Source: Bacteroidales bacterium (lineage in GTDB: Bacteria; Bacteroidota; Bacteroidia; Bacteroidales; UBA932). Taken from it: DNA of 64,000 nucleotides. Of the stretch, positions 26,401 to 34,096 are shown one piece after another (position 1 is the first letter of the stretch; each line of letters starts with the position of its first letter). A model generated the notes under the pieces. The model saw only the letters and a list, made by a program, of their open reading frames with translations, was not told the DNA's origin and did no database searches. Location of the stretch: contig JAFZFH010000116.1 of NCBI GenBank assembly GCA_017555965.1, forward strand, positions 1 to 64,000, in the 5' to 3' direction. Both the position numbers and the translations under genes were made by a program.

Positions 26401-26517
26401 GAAAGCTGTTATAACTGCATCTCATACATTGCTGATCTTACAGACTACTGTGGTGACGAAGATTATGCGGATGAGATCCGTTTGCGATTCAATGCGCTTC
26501 TTGATGTTGAGGAATAG
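23452..26517 (+). CDS. DUF2723 / GT117 membrane glycosyltransferase
   Basis: This is a 1021-residue polytopic membrane protein of the DUF2723 family (CAZy GT117), related to protein O-mannosyltransferases of the GT-C fold. The N-terminal motif TIEPTASFWDCGEFIASSYKL has the acidic DCGE expected in the first external loop, followed by the conserved VGHPPGNPVF. About ten transmembrane helices span residues 10 to 600. The rest is a large soluble domain, probably periplasmic, that ends in TPR-like helices (ERAVELLDMCQEYIP, DDKALDLAKRFIDELF). It is likely involved in protein or surface glycosylation, although the sugar donor is not evident. It stands alone with its own promoter. Confidence 0.88.
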   Translation: MNNKKFTFWNRLTAVVVFAISAITYLLTIEPTASFWDCGEFIASSYKLEVGHPPGNPVFQLFARFFTMFADNMHAAVAVNAMSAICSALTIFFLYLTIVFLARRIIKPSEDGVYSVAKAIAIFGSGAVGALAYTFSDTFWFSAVEGEVYAMSSLVTALVFWAMTKWYEQAGSPYANRWIVLISFIMGLSIGIHLLNLLAIPALVFMFYYKRREDGHYSLKEYVKIFAVSVVILAIILFGIIPYLPKFAAYFDLFFVNTLGLGFNSGAVFFMLLLLGLCFWGLFKTMEKQQVFANTVLLCFTMIVIGFSLFSIVIIRSAAKTPTNEYQPDNPFTLVRYLGREQYGSNPLIYGEYFDAPYEIEPTQYWAPMGDKYIKAEGPGKIVYKSSGKMLFPRMWSGTDPRHISFYQTYIGKGGSKVAGSTHKKPTFVQNLAFFFDYQMNWMYWRYFMWNFAGRQNDIHSPSPGDPFVGNWECGIPLIDEFRLDDQSGAPGYLKDNKGKNHYYMLPLLLGILGIFFQYRKDGRGCWLTFLMFFMTGIAIVIYLNQPPFQARERDYAYAGSFYSFCIWIGLGVTALYSWIQKKVEKKDLAVAAAVVAASLVVPAIMAAENWDDHDRSNRYTAVEMAKNYLNSVGENGILVTHGDNDTFPLWYAQEVENVRTDVRIANTSLLGTDWHIDQMKWKMNESEPLDLSVGPGQYLYGTNEFIYIYDTRDTVIPLADVMRIFRHPDAKIPLSSGKNVDYILSRRFSIPVNKENVIKYGILDEKYADLIPDQITLTIPKDKEYLTKPELFMLDLLSNYKWDRPINLLSMGGDINVGLKDYLKYDGFSYRFVPIKNKMKSTDIGFADAEELYDMIKNVYSWDALRRKDYFIDYQHYYTFCGVLSQRNFFVNAAKEMLKINDAERAVELLDMCQEYIPAENFPLDMTYLGFSNEYMVIDMIETYYNAGADDKALDLAKRFIDELFVSTEFFLNFYDYAKKDFESCYNCISYIADLTDYCGDEDYADEIRLRFNALLDVEE

Positions 26518-26702
26518 TAAAACAACACAAAAGCCCATTTAAACAACTTCAGGAGGCTAAAACAACACTTAAAACAACAAGGAGAACAACGAAAAAGACG
26601 GAAAAGACGGTCATCTTTGCATCGGTTAAGAATCTTATTCGTCTTTTCTGCACTCCTGAATTTTCTTTTGAAAAATGTGTGCAATTCCTATCAGGATAGC
26701 AG
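26518..26702. other. Intergenic region, possible small RNA
   Basis: Just after the GT117 stop is a low-G tract with four AAAACAAC-like repeats (26519-26590). A near-consensus -7 element, CATCTTTG (26612-26619), follows. A transcript from there would run about 125 nt into the strong terminator at 26703-26750. Short reading frames here run into the terminator and look spurious. A small RNA is possible but unsupported beyond this. Confidence 0.2.
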
Positions 26703-26750
26703 AAGACATAAAAAAAGGGAAGCCGTGAGGTTTCCCTTTTTTTATGTCTT
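26703..26750. terminator. Bidirectional terminator
   Basis: AAGACATAAAAAAAGGGAA (26703-26721) is perfectly complementary to 26732-26750. The stem has A7/T7 tracts on each side. It ends the RlmI-like gene (-) and anything transcribed from the plus side. Confidence 0.9.
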
Positions 26751-26762
26751 CGATGCAGGAGT

Positions 26763-27698
26763 TTATCTTGCCAGACGGACGAAGACGCTCAGCGGGAGAT
26801 TCTTTCCGAATGAGTCGCGGAGGACGAGCTCTCCGAAGTCGAGCGACTTGTATGCAGTCTTCGTACAGAATGCCTGTTTTACGATAGTCTCACCGAGGAC
26901 GGCTGAGTAGCCGTTCGAATAGAGGTTGAGTACCATGAAGCTGTCTTGTGGTGCCAGGATTGCAGCCACGCATTGGAGCATCTCGTTGAGGCATTCGTCA
27001 AGCTTCCATTTCTCCCCGTCCGGACCGTGTCCGTATGCAGGCGGATCGAGGATGATTCCCTGATATGTATTTCCTCTCTTTGCTTCTCTTCGGGCAAACT
27101 TAAGTGCATCTTCGACAACCCATCGGATGTTGTCCATGCGGCTTGCCTCCATGTTTCCGCGAGCCCATGTCACGACCTGACGTACTGAGTCAAGATGTGT
27201 CACGTCAGCTCCTGCAGCTTTTGCCGCAAGAGTTGCAGCTCCTGTATATGCGAAGAGATTCAGCACGCGTGGCTTCGGCTTTCCTTCTGCCTCAGCTTTT
27301 TCAACGAGGGCCTTAGTCTGCCTGTAGATGTATTCCCAGTTTGATGACTGCTCAGGAAATACTCCGACATGCTTGAAGGATGTGAGTCCGAGTCGTAATG
27401 AAAAGTTAAGGCCGGCCTGTCCGCCATTATAACGGATATACCACTGGTCGTCCATCTTCTTCTTGCGCTCCCATGTACCGCTGTCTTCCTTTCCTGCCTT
27501 GCCGAAACCTGCTCCTGTCTTGAATCTGGTATGGATCATCTTGTTCCATTCTCCCTCAGACAATGACTTGTTCCACAGAGCCTTAGGCTCAGGACGAGCC
27601 ATGATGAAGGAACCGAATCTTTCGAGTTTTTCGAAGTTGCCGGAATCAATGAGTTCGTAGTCTTTCCAGAATGAGCCGGGGCTTTCTATTGTCATCAT
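26763..27698 (-). CDS. Class I SAM methyltransferase, RlmI/RlmK-like
   Basis: This 311-residue SAM-dependent methyltransferase is related to the 23S rRNA cytosine-C5 methyltransferase RlmI and the RlmKL C-terminal domain. The N-terminal part is a short beta-rich region (DQWYIRYNGGQAGLNFSLRLG). Motif I is VLNLFAYTGAATLAAKAAG (about residues 144-162), then THLDSVRQVVTWARGN, and the catalytic-loop motif ILDPPAYGHG. It lacks a PUA domain, unlike E. coli RlmI. ATG 27698 and ATG 27695 are both possible. The rRNA target is inferred, not shown. Confidence 0.82.
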   Translation of the reverse strand: MMTIESPGSFWKDYELIDSGNFEKLERFGSFIMARPEPKALWNKSLSEGEWNKMIHTRFKTGAGFGKAGKEDSGTWERKKKMDDQWYIRYNGGQAGLNFSLRLGLTSFKHVGVFPEQSSNWEYIYRQTKALVEKAEAEGKPKPRVLNLFAYTGAATLAAKAAGADVTHLDSVRQVVTWARGNMEASRMDNIRWVVEDALKFARREAKRGNTYQGIILDPPAYGHGPDGEKWKLDECLNEMLQCVAAILAPQDSFMVLNLYSNGYSAVLGETIVKQAFCTKTAYKSLDFGELVLRDSFGKNLPLSVFVRLAR

Positions 27699-27714
27699 AA
27701 TGCTAAAATTTGCA

Positions 27715-27722
27715 CAAAGATA
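27715..27722 (-). promoter_or_regulatory. -7 promoter element of the RlmI-like gene
   Basis: The minus strand reads TATCTTTG, 16 bases before the ATG at 27698. Confidence 0.6.
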
Positions 27723-27752
27723 CTTATTTTATTGTATTTCACCGAAAATTGC

Positions 27753-27760
27753 TAAATTTG
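27753..27760 (+). promoter_or_regulatory. -7 promoter element of pgk
   Basis: TAAATTTG lies 117 bases upstream of the pgk ATG, leaving a structured leader of about 110 nt. Confidence 0.6.
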
Positions 27761-27772
27761 CTCGGTTTTAAG

Positions 27773-27841
27773 ATTACCGGTCCCGCCGGTAATGACACCT
27801 CTGACCAACGTTAATGTCATCCTCGACCTGATCGAGGATCA
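27773..27841 (+). promoter_or_regulatory. Structured pgk leader with stacked hairpins
   Basis: Within the pgk leader ATTACCGG (27773-27780) pairs with CCGGTAAT (27786-27793) around a 5-nt loop. Next, ATCCTCGA (27819-27826) pairs with TCGAGGAT (27832-27839) around another 5-nt loop. TGACA (27793-27797) can also pair with TGTCA (27815-27819). The second hairpin is a member of the GTCAT repeat family described below. A regulatory or stabilising role for the highly expressed pgk message is possible. It matches no riboswitch I know. Confidence 0.45.
27816..27841 (+). repeat. GTCAT-hairpin repeat, copy 1 (pgk leader)
   Basis: This 26-nt element has the frame GTCATCCT...AGGATC and an 8-bp stem (ATCCTCGA/TCGAGGAT). 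It shares length, outer frame and stem position with the copies at 53130-53155 and 61009-61034, but its inner sequence differs. Confidence 0.5.
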
Positions 27842-27876
27842 GAATAAGAAAAGAATTACAATACATTTATACAATT

Positions 27877-29124
27877 ATGCAACAGTTTATTGACACTTAC
27901 GATTTCGCTGGCAAGAAAGCTATTGTCCGCGTAGACTTCAACGTTCCACTTAACGAGAAGATGGAGATTACTGACGATACCCGTATCCGTGCAGCTATCC
28001 CTACTCTTAAGAAGGTTCTTGAGAAGGGTGGTGCCCTTATCATCATGTCACACCTCGGTCGTCCTAAGGGCGTAACTGAGAAGTTCTCTCTCAAGCACAT
28101 CCTTACTCGTGTTCAGGAGCTTCTCGGAGCGCCTGTAAAGTTTGCTGATGACTGTCAGGCAGCTGATGAGCAGGTTGCTGCTCTCAAGATGGGTGAAGTT
28201 CTCGTACTCGAGAATCTCCGTTTCTACGCTGAAGAGGAAGGCAAGCCAAGAGGCGAGTTCGCAACAGATGAGGAGAAGAAGGCAGCAAAGGCTGTGGTTA
28301 AGGAGAACCAGAAGGCATTCGTGAAGAAGCTTGCTTCTTATGCTGACTGCTACATCAACGATGCATTCGGTACTGCACACCGTGCACACGCTTCTACAGC
28401 ACTTATCGCTGAGTACTTCCCTAACGACAAGATGTTCGGTTATGTCATGGAAGGTGAGATCAAGGCTATCGACCACGTTCTCAAGACTCCAGAGCACCCT
28501 GTAACTGCTATCGTAGGTGGTGCAAAGGTATCTTCAAAGATCACTATCATCGAGAAGCTCTTCGACGCTGTTGACAACATGATCATCGGTGGTGGTATGG
28601 TTTATACTTTCAAGAAGGCTCAGGGAGGCAAGATCGGTCGCTCACTTTGTGAGGATGATCAGATGCAGCTCGCTCTCGATACACTCAAGAAGGCAGAGGA
28701 GAAGGGCGTTAAGATCTATCTCTCTAAGGAGGTTGTAATCGCTGACGATTTCTCTAACGACGCTAACACCAAGATCTGCCTCAACACTGAGATTCCAGAC
28801 GGTTGGGAGGGTATGGACGCAGCTCCTAGCACTCTCGCTATGTGGGAGGAGGTTCTCATGAACTCTAAGACTATCCTCTGGAACGGTCCTGTTGGCGTAT
28901 TCGAGATCCCTGCATTCGCAAAGGGTACAAACCGTATCGCTGAGATTCTTGCAAAGGCTACTGAGAACGGTGCATTCACCCTCGTTGGTGGTGGTGACTC
29001 AGTTGCTGCTGTAACTCAGATGGGTTACGCTGACAAGGTCAGCTACGTATCAACAGGTGGTGGCGCTATGCTCGAGTACCTCGAGGGTAAGGAACTCCCA
29101 GGTATCGCAGCAATCAGAGCGTAA
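27877..29124 (+). CDS. pgk: Phosphoglycerate kinase
   Basis: Pgk transfers phosphate from 1,3-bisphosphoglycerate to ADP in glycolysis. The 415-residue sequence starts with [15 protein letters not shown] (about residues 12-26), contains [11 protein letters not shown] (about 56-66) and [10 protein letters not shown], and ends with the nucleotide-binding [13 protein letters not shown] and [20 protein letters not shown] motifs. An insertion around residues 110-145 ([19 protein letters not shown]) is typical of Bacteroidota Pgk. Codon use is highly biased, as expected for an abundant glycolytic enzyme. It is a single-gene unit with a structured leader and a terminator. Confidence 0.98.
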   Translation: MQQFIDTYDFAGKKAIVRVDFNVPLNEKMEITDDTRIRAAIPTLKKVLEKGGALIIMSHLGRPKGVTEKFSLKHILTRVQELLGAPVKFADDCQAADEQVAALKMGEVLVLENLRFYAEEEGKPRGEFATDEEKKAAKAVVKENQKAFVKKLASYADCYINDAFGTAHRAHASTALIAEYFPNDKMFGYVMEGEIKAIDHVLKTPEHPVTAIVGGAKVSSKITIIEKLFDAVDNMIIGGGMVYTFKKAQGGKIGRSLCEDDQMQLALDTLKKAEEKGVKIYLSKEVVIADDFSNDANTKICLNTEIPDGWEGMDAAPSTLAMWEEVLMNSKTILWNGPVGVFEIPAFAKGTNRIAEILAKATENGAFTLVGGGDSVAAVTQMGYADKVSYVSTGGGAMLEYLEGKELPGIAAIRA

Positions 29125-29147
29125 TTCGATTTTTCGATTATTATACT

Positions 29148-29172
29148 GAGGCCCGGACAACCGGGCCTCTTT
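29148..29172 (+). terminator. Terminator of pgk
   Basis: GAGGCCCGG (29148-29156) pairs with CCGGGCCTC (29161-29169) around ACAA, then a short TTT. The stem is very stable but the T-tract is weak. Confidence 0.75.
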
Positions 29173-29184
29173 CAATAAAAGACT

Positions 29185-30066
29185 ATGATAGAGACATTGG
29201 CAATCAATTGGAACGTGAATCCGGAGCTTTTCAGCCTCGGCCCTTTGGTCATAAGATGGTATTCGCTTCTTTTCATTTCAGGATTCATACTAGGATGGTT
29301 CATCTTCAGAGGCTTCTTCAGAAGAGAGGGTGTACCAGAAACTCTTCTTGATCCGCTTCTTTATACCCTTCTGATCGGTACGATCGTTGGTGCCCGTCTT
29401 GGACATTGCCTCTTTTATCAGCCTGACTATTATCTTGCAAGCTGGCAGGGATTCAAGGAAATCTTCATGCCATGGAAGGGCGGTCTTGCAAGTCATGGCG
29501 GTACTATTGCCCTGTTCATTGCAATGTGGTGGTTCGCACGACATTATGGAAGGAAATACGACTTTGATTTCGTATGGATACTTGACCACCTTGCGATTGC
29601 GGTATGTTTTGCCGCAACATTCATCCGTCTTGGAAATCTCTTCAATTCTGAGATTTATGGAGATGTGACGACTCTGCCATGGGGCTTTATCTTTGAAAAC
29701 CGAGGAGAGGTCGAGCCGAAGCATCCGACTCAGCTTTATGAAGCATTGAGCTATTTCCTTCTCGGTGTCTTTCAGATACTTATGTATAAATACCGTCTGC
29801 CGAAGCTCCATCGTGGATTCTTCATCGGTACCTTCTTCATCGGCTGTTTCGGAATGCGATTCCTCATTGAGTTCATCAAGGAGCCTCAGGTGGGATTCGA
29901 GCAGGATATGGTTCTTAATATGGGTCAGTGGCTGAGTATTCCGTTTGTGCTTATCGGCATAGGATTCCTGATTTACAGCCAGGTAAAGAAGCAGCCTGCT
30001 ATGATTGTCCATCCGGAGAAGAAGAAGGCGGCTCCTACAAATTATGCCAAAAGTCTTAACAAATGA
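29185..30066 (+). CDS. lgt: Prolipoprotein diacylglyceryl transferase
   Basis: Lgt is the inner-membrane enzyme that attaches diacylglycerol to the lipobox Cys of prolipoproteins. It is 293 residues with seven predicted helices. The family features seen are the RWYSLLFISGFILGW first helix, IGTIVGARLGHCLFY, the WKGGLASHGGTIAL motif (H-GG, about residues 100-107), RLGNLFNSEIYG, and HPTQLYEALSYF. Many genes in this window encode lipoproteins that need it. It overlaps the next gene by four bases. Confidence 0.96.
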   Translation: MIETLAINWNVNPELFSLGPLVIRWYSLLFISGFILGWFIFRGFFRREGVPETLLDPLLYTLLIGTIVGARLGHCLFYQPDYYLASWQGFKEIFMPWKGGLASHGGTIALFIAMWWFARHYGRKYDFDFVWILDHLAIAVCFAATFIRLGNLFNSEIYGDVTTLPWGFIFENRGEVEPKHPTQLYEALSYFLLGVFQILMYKYRLPKLHRGFFIGTFFIGCFGMRFLIEFIKEPQVGFEQDMVLNMGQWLSIPFVLIGIGFLIYSQVKKQPAMIVHPEKKKAAPTNYAKSLNK

Positions 30067-30608
30067 CGGGAAATACACGCATAGATGAGGTGCTGGCCTT
30101 TCTTGAAGGTCACGGCTTGAATTATGAGCTTCATACGCATCCGCCGCTTCCGACAATCGAGCTGGCGCTGGAGTATTGGAAGGAAATCGATTCTACTCAC
30201 TGCAAGAATCTGTTCTTCAGAAATCATAAGGGCAACAGACACTATCTTGTGGTGTTTGAATGCCATAAGGAACTTGCCATACATTCCCTTGAGCACATGC
30301 TCAAGCAGGGTAAGCTTTCGTTTGCGTCTGCAGAAAGAATGGAGCGTTGCTTGGGACTTCTTCCAGGTTCTGTTTCACCTCTTGGTCTTATTCATGACCC
30401 CGAAACACAGGATCTTACTAAGGAGCATTTCCCTAACGGACATAGGGTGAAGCTTTTCCTTGACAAGGATCTGCAGACTGCAGAAAGAGTGAGTTTTCAT
30501 CCTTGTGACAACACGGCAAGTACAGTGCTTTCAAACGCCGATTTCATGAGGTTTCTTGAAATCTGGGGCGGTGAGTACGAGTGGCTTGACGTGACTGCCG
30601 AGGTCTAA
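30063..30608 (+). CDS. Prolyl-tRNA deacylase-like (YbaK/ProX) editing protein
   Basis: This 181-residue trans-editing domain of the YbaK/ProRS-associated type hydrolyses mischarged tRNA-Pro, typically Ala-tRNA-Pro. Conserved stretches are HTHPPLPTIELALEYWKEI, CKNLFFRNHKGNRHYLVV (the catalytic-region K and N), LGLLPGSVSPLGLIHD and the C-terminal FHPCDNTASTVLSNADFMRFL. It is translationally coupled to lgt (ATGA overlap) and converges on the AraC gene with a 4-base overlap. Confidence 0.9.
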   Translation: MTGNTRIDEVLAFLEGHGLNYELHTHPPLPTIELALEYWKEIDSTHCKNLFFRNHKGNRHYLVVFECHKELAIHSLEHMLKQGKLSFASAERMERCLGLLPGSVSPLGLIHDPETQDLTKEHFPNGHRVKLFLDKDLQTAERVSFHPCDNTASTVLSNADFMRFLEIWGGEYEWLDVTAEV

Positions 30609-31540
30609 CGGAGGGTAAGCAGTGTCTTGCGGAGGCTCTGCCTGTATTTCATAGGCGTCATTCCCGAGTGTTTCTTGAAGAATTTTCCAAATGAAGACTG
30701 GTCTGAAAAAGCCAGTTCTTCCGCTATGTGCTGGAGGGTCAGCTCTGGGTCTCTCAACAGTCTTGATGCTTCCTCCACCCTCATGATAGAAATGATCTTA
30801 CCCACGCTGAACTGAGTCTTCTCTTTTACAATAAGTGAAAGGTATTGCTTTGATATACAAAGTTTTTCTGCGTAGAATTCAATGTTCGTCCCTTTTCTTA
30901 CATGTTCTCCCAGAAGATCTGCAAATGCCTTCATGATGCTGTCCGATCTTTTCATATCGCTGTGGCGGGAAGGCGTTCCCGAACCGTATTTCTTCCACAT
31001 CATGCCAGCCATGTCTGTCAGCAGGATGTAGAAATATGCATAGTTGATCTCTTCTGCAAATCTGTGCTCTTTGTTTGAGAGTGATTCGATCATGTTGTTG
31101 ATGTCCTTCTTCAGCGTGATGATGTCCTTCTTATCGATGATCTGTCCTCCGAGGCTATGGTCGAGAGCGAATTGGAACGTAGGAGGGAATGGATTTCTGT
31201 TACGGAAGATGTCTTCAGTCACGCTTCTGTCTGTTGCTGTGGCCATGGCATGGAAATCCTTGTCATATCTGATCTCATATATATCCGACCAGGTAGGGAG
31301 ATTTATGTAGGTGTTGGCCTCGAAATGGAATTTCTTTCCATTGATGATGATTTCTATGTTTCCGTTCAGGATGATGATTACAAGATGGTATTTGGGCCTT
31401 CTCGGCTTGCTGTATACGATGTGTCCTTCGCCCTTGATTTCACAGGCAAAGATATAATTGTCAATGTAACCGACTCTGGTTACATTTTTATCTCCGAATA
31501 TGACGGCAGGTTTGACCTGTTTGTTAGCTTTCTCTCCCAT
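30605..31540 (-). CDS. AraC family transcriptional regulator
   Basis: This 311-residue regulator has an N-terminal cupin-like sensing domain (HLVIIILNGNIEIIINGKKFHFEANTY) and a C-terminal AraC/XylS DNA-binding domain with two helix-turn-helices: FYAEKLCISKQYLSLIVKE and LQHIAEELAFSDQSSFGKFFKKHSGMTPMKYRQ. It is divergent from a tolC-MFP-RND efflux operon about 145 bases away, a common arrangement for a local activator. An imperfect palindrome overlaps its own -7 element. The inducer is unknown. Its stop overlaps the stop of the editing protein gene. Confidence 0.92.
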   Translation of the reverse strand: MGEKANKQVKPAVIFGDKNVTRVGYIDNYIFACEIKGEGHIVYSKPRRPKYHLVIIILNGNIEIIINGKKFHFEANTYINLPTWSDIYEIRYDKDFHAMATATDRSVTEDIFRNRNPFPPTFQFALDHSLGGQIIDKKDIITLKKDINNMIESLSNKEHRFAEEINYAYFYILLTDMAGMMWKKYGSGTPSRHSDMKRSDSIMKAFADLLGEHVRKGTNIEFYAEKLCISKQYLSLIVKEKTQFSVGKIISIMRVEEASRLLRDPELTLQHIAEELAFSDQSSFGKFFKKHSGMTPMKYRQSLRKTLLTLR

Positions 31541-31553
31541 ATGTTTCTTTTAT

Positions 31554-31569
31554 GTGTACAAATATACAC
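31554..31569 (-). promoter_or_regulatory. AraC-gene promoter with overlapping palindrome
   Basis: The minus-strand -7 element TATATTTG occupies 31559-31566. The inverted repeat GTGTA-caaa-TATACAC spans it, a plausible operator for autoregulation. A related TGTGTATAAAGTGTATAT sequence lies at 31660-31677, just downstream of the efflux-operon promoter. Confidence 0.45.
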
Positions 31570-31641
31570 AAATTAGTAGAATGGACCAAATATGTAGATT
31601 ATAGAACCAAAATACTTTGCGTGATGGCTTAAAATTTGTTG

Positions 31642-31649
31642 TATTTTTG
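31642..31649 (+). promoter_or_regulatory. -7 promoter element of efflux operon
   Basis: TATTTTTG lies 36 bases before the tolC start. The leader contains the TGTGTATA repeats. Confidence 0.55.
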
Positions 31650-31685
31650 CGCCTTGAATATGTGTATAAAGTGTATATATTTAAA

Positions 31686-33038
31686 ATGATGAAAAAATTA
31701 GCGGTAATTACAGCGGTCATAGCAGGTTTTCTTGCTGTTTCTGTCTCTGCTTCAGCGCAGGAGGAGACAGGCGCACCTGTAGTGATCACTTTGGAACAGG
31801 CGCTCGAGATTGGTTTGAGCGAGAATGTGTCAGTCAAGGTGGCTGATATGGAGATCGAGAGGACCGGCTTTGCCAAGAAGGGTACTTATGCTTCACTCTT
31901 CCCTCAGATTGACCTCTCTGCTTCATACCAGAGAACTATCAAGAAGCAGGCTATGTTCATGGCAATGGGTGAAGGTCAGGAACCTATGAAGATTGAGGTG
32001 GGTATGTACAATACCATTAATGCGGCAACGTCAGTTGCAATGCCTCTTGTCAACGCTCAGCTTTGGAAAAGCCTTAAGATTTCAGGACTTGACGTTGAAC
32101 TTGCTGTTGAAAAGGCACGCGCTTCACGTCTTGATCTCGTGACTCAGGTAAAGAATGCCTATTATTCGATCCTTTTTGCAAAGGAGGCAGCAGAGGTTTA
32201 CAACCAGGTTTATGAGAACGCTTTGCAGAACCTTGCCGAGACACAGAAGAAATATGATGTCCAGAAGGTTTCGGAGATGGACCTCATACGTGCAAAGACA
32301 ACTGTGGAGAATGCAATTCCTAACGTATACAATGCAGAGAGTTCTGTAATCCTTGCATTGTGGCAGCTCAAGGCTGTGCTTGGTGTGGATCTCGACATGA
32401 ATCTTGATGTGGCAGGAAAGCTTTCTGACTATGCTCAGCATATGCTTTATGACATCAATGAGAACAATGATGCATCTCTTGAGAACAACAGCACAATGAA
32501 GCAGCTTGCCATTCAGGCGGAGCAGCTCGCTGAGAACATCAAGATCCAGAAATATGCTGCCCTTCCTAGTCTTGCGGCTTCATTCAACTTCGCCTACATG
32601 TCTATGGCGAACGATGTTGCCTTCAGCGAATTCCCATGGATTCCTTATTCGACAGCCGGTCTCAGCCTCAGCATTCCTATTTTCGCTGGTGGAAAGCGTT
32701 ATCAGCAGATCCGTCAGGCAAAGAATCAGTATGAGCAGGTAAAGCTTCAGGTATCAAATACTGAGCGTCAGCTCAAGGTCGCTATCCGTCAGAGCCTGGC
32801 TACTATGGAGACTAGTATGAAGAGCTACTATGCCGCTCAGAGTGCTGTAGCTTCTGCTCAGAAGGGCTATGACATCACAGAGGCGTCATACAAGGCCGGA
32901 CGCAGCACGCTCATCGAGCTTAACGATGCTCAGCTTGCACTTACTCAGTCACGTCTGTCAGAATCTCAGGCAATCATGAACTTCCTGACAGCAAAGGCTC
33001 AGCTCGAACAGACCCTCGGTCATGATTTTACAGAATAA
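31686..33038 (+). CDS. TolC family outer membrane efflux protein
   Basis: This TolC/OprM-type outer membrane channel of a tripartite efflux pump is about 450 residues from ATG 31686. ATG 31689 is equally possible; an upstream ATG at 31617 lies before the promoter. It has a signal peptide (KKLAVITAVIAGFLAVSVSASA), then two repeated helical-hairpin segments with beta-strands. The typical TolC feature ITLEQALEIGLSENVSVK is at the start, and YKAGRSTLIELNDAQLALTQSRL precedes the C-terminus. It is the first gene of an operon with the adaptor, RND pump and an accessory protein. Confidence 0.93.
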   Translation: MMKKLAVITAVIAGFLAVSVSASAQEETGAPVVITLEQALEIGLSENVSVKVADMEIERTGFAKKGTYASLFPQIDLSASYQRTIKKQAMFMAMGEGQEPMKIEVGMYNTINAATSVAMPLVNAQLWKSLKISGLDVELAVEKARASRLDLVTQVKNAYYSILFAKEAAEVYNQVYENALQNLAETQKKYDVQKVSEMDLIRAKTTVENAIPNVYNAESSVILALWQLKAVLGVDLDMNLDVAGKLSDYAQHMLYDINENNDASLENNSTMKQLAIQAEQLAENIKIQKYAALPSLAASFNFAYMSMANDVAFSEFPWIPYSTAGLSLSIPIFAGGKRYQQIRQAKNQYEQVKLQVSNTERQLKVAIRQSLATMETSMKSYYAAQSAVASAQKGYDITEASYKAGRSTLIELNDAQLALTQSRLSESQAIMNFLTAKAQLEQTLGHDFTE

Positions 33039-33055
33039 ATAATTAAAAGATAAAT

Positions 33056-34090
33056 ATGAAGACTATTTTCAGATCAATCGTTGCTGCAGCTGCAGTCATT
33101 ATGGCTGTGTCTTGCGGCAATACTGCAAGCAAAGATGCACAGCAGGCAGCGAATGCCATGGCTGATGAGGCTCCAACAGTTGCTGTTGAGCAGGTTTCAG
33201 TAAGAGAGGTGCCTCAGTTGGCAACATACACATCTACTGTACAGGCATATGTAAAGAACAACATTGCTCCACAGATGACAGGTCGTATCACTAAGATCAA
33301 TGTTGAGATCGGTGACAATGTTACAGAGGGACAGGTTCTTGCAGAAATGGACAAGGCTTCTCTTCTTCAGGCTCAGCTCCAGCTCCAGAATCAGGCTGTA
33401 GAACTCCAGCGTCTTAAGACTCTTTACGAGGCCGGTGCAATCTCAAAGTCTGATTATGAGGCAGTTGAACTCGCATATAATGTTGCAATGACTCAGGTTG
33501 AGAATCTTGAGGAGAATACTGTTCTCCGCAGCCCTATAAACGGAGTCGTGACAGCAAGAAACTATGATGCAGGTGATATGTATGCAATGAGCGCTCCTAT
33601 CTATACTGTTGAGCAGATCAAGCCTGTGAAGCTTCTTGTAGCTATTTCAGAGTCTGACTATACAAAGGTAAAGAAGGGTGATTCAGTGGAGATTACAGCT
33701 GATGCTGTTCCTGATGTGACTTTCTCAGGAAAGGTAGAGAAGATCTATCCTACAATCGATCCTGCAACACGCACATTCACAATTGAGGTAGTTGTCAGCA
33801 ACAGTTATACAACTCTTCGTCCGGGTATGTTTGCAAGAGTTACCATCACTTTCGGCTCTAACAACAGCGTCGTGATTCCTGACGTAGCCGTTGTAAAGCA
33901 GCAGGGTTCAGGCGAGAGATTCGTATATGTTCTCAACAAGGACAACACAGTAACTTATCAGAAGGTCGTTCTCGGCCGTCGCATGGGTTCTGAGTATGAG
34001 GTTCTCGAAGGACTTTCTGACGGTGCCAAGATCGTTACAGGTGGTCAGATCCGCCTCAAGGATGGTATTAAAGTTACAGTAAACGAGTAA
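33056..34090 (+). CDS. RND efflux periplasmic adaptor lipoprotein (MFP)
   Basis: This 344-residue membrane-fusion protein has a lipoprotein signal (AAAVIMAVSCG, with the lipid Cys at about residue 21), so it is anchored to the inner membrane. The lipoyl/barrel-sandwich domain shows APQMTGRITKINVEIGDNVTEGQVLAEMD, with a helical hairpin (LLQAQLQLQNQAVELQRLKTLYE) and the second half LRSPINGVVTARNYDAGD. The beta-barrel and membrane-proximal domains follow (FVYVLNKDNTVTYQKVVLGRR). It links the RND pump encoded six bases downstream to the TolC channel. Confidence 0.94.
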   Translation: MKTIFRSIVAAAAVIMAVSCGNTASKDAQQAANAMADEAPTVAVEQVSVREVPQLATYTSTVQAYVKNNIAPQMTGRITKINVEIGDNVTEGQVLAEMDKASLLQAQLQLQNQAVELQRLKTLYEAGAISKSDYEAVELAYNVAMTQVENLEENTVLRSPINGVVTARNYDAGDMYAMSAPIYTVEQIKPVKLLVAISESDYTKVKKGDSVEITADAVPDVTFSGKVEKIYPTIDPATRTFTIEVVVSNSYTTLRPGMFARVTITFGSNNSVVIPDVAVVKQQGSGERFVYVLNKDNTVTYQKVVLGRRMGSEYEVLEGLSDGAKIVTGGQIRLKDGIKVTVNE

Positions 34091-34096
34091 GGAAAT

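Noticed and set aside
26617..26910. 97-codon plus-strand frame after the GT117 gene
   Set aside because: It runs through a strong terminator and into the antisense of the RlmI-like gene, with no conserved domain.
29290..30156. 288-codon minus-strand frame opposite lgt
   Set aside because: It overlaps lgt and the editing-protein start on the other strand, both well-supported genes; it has no recognisable domain.
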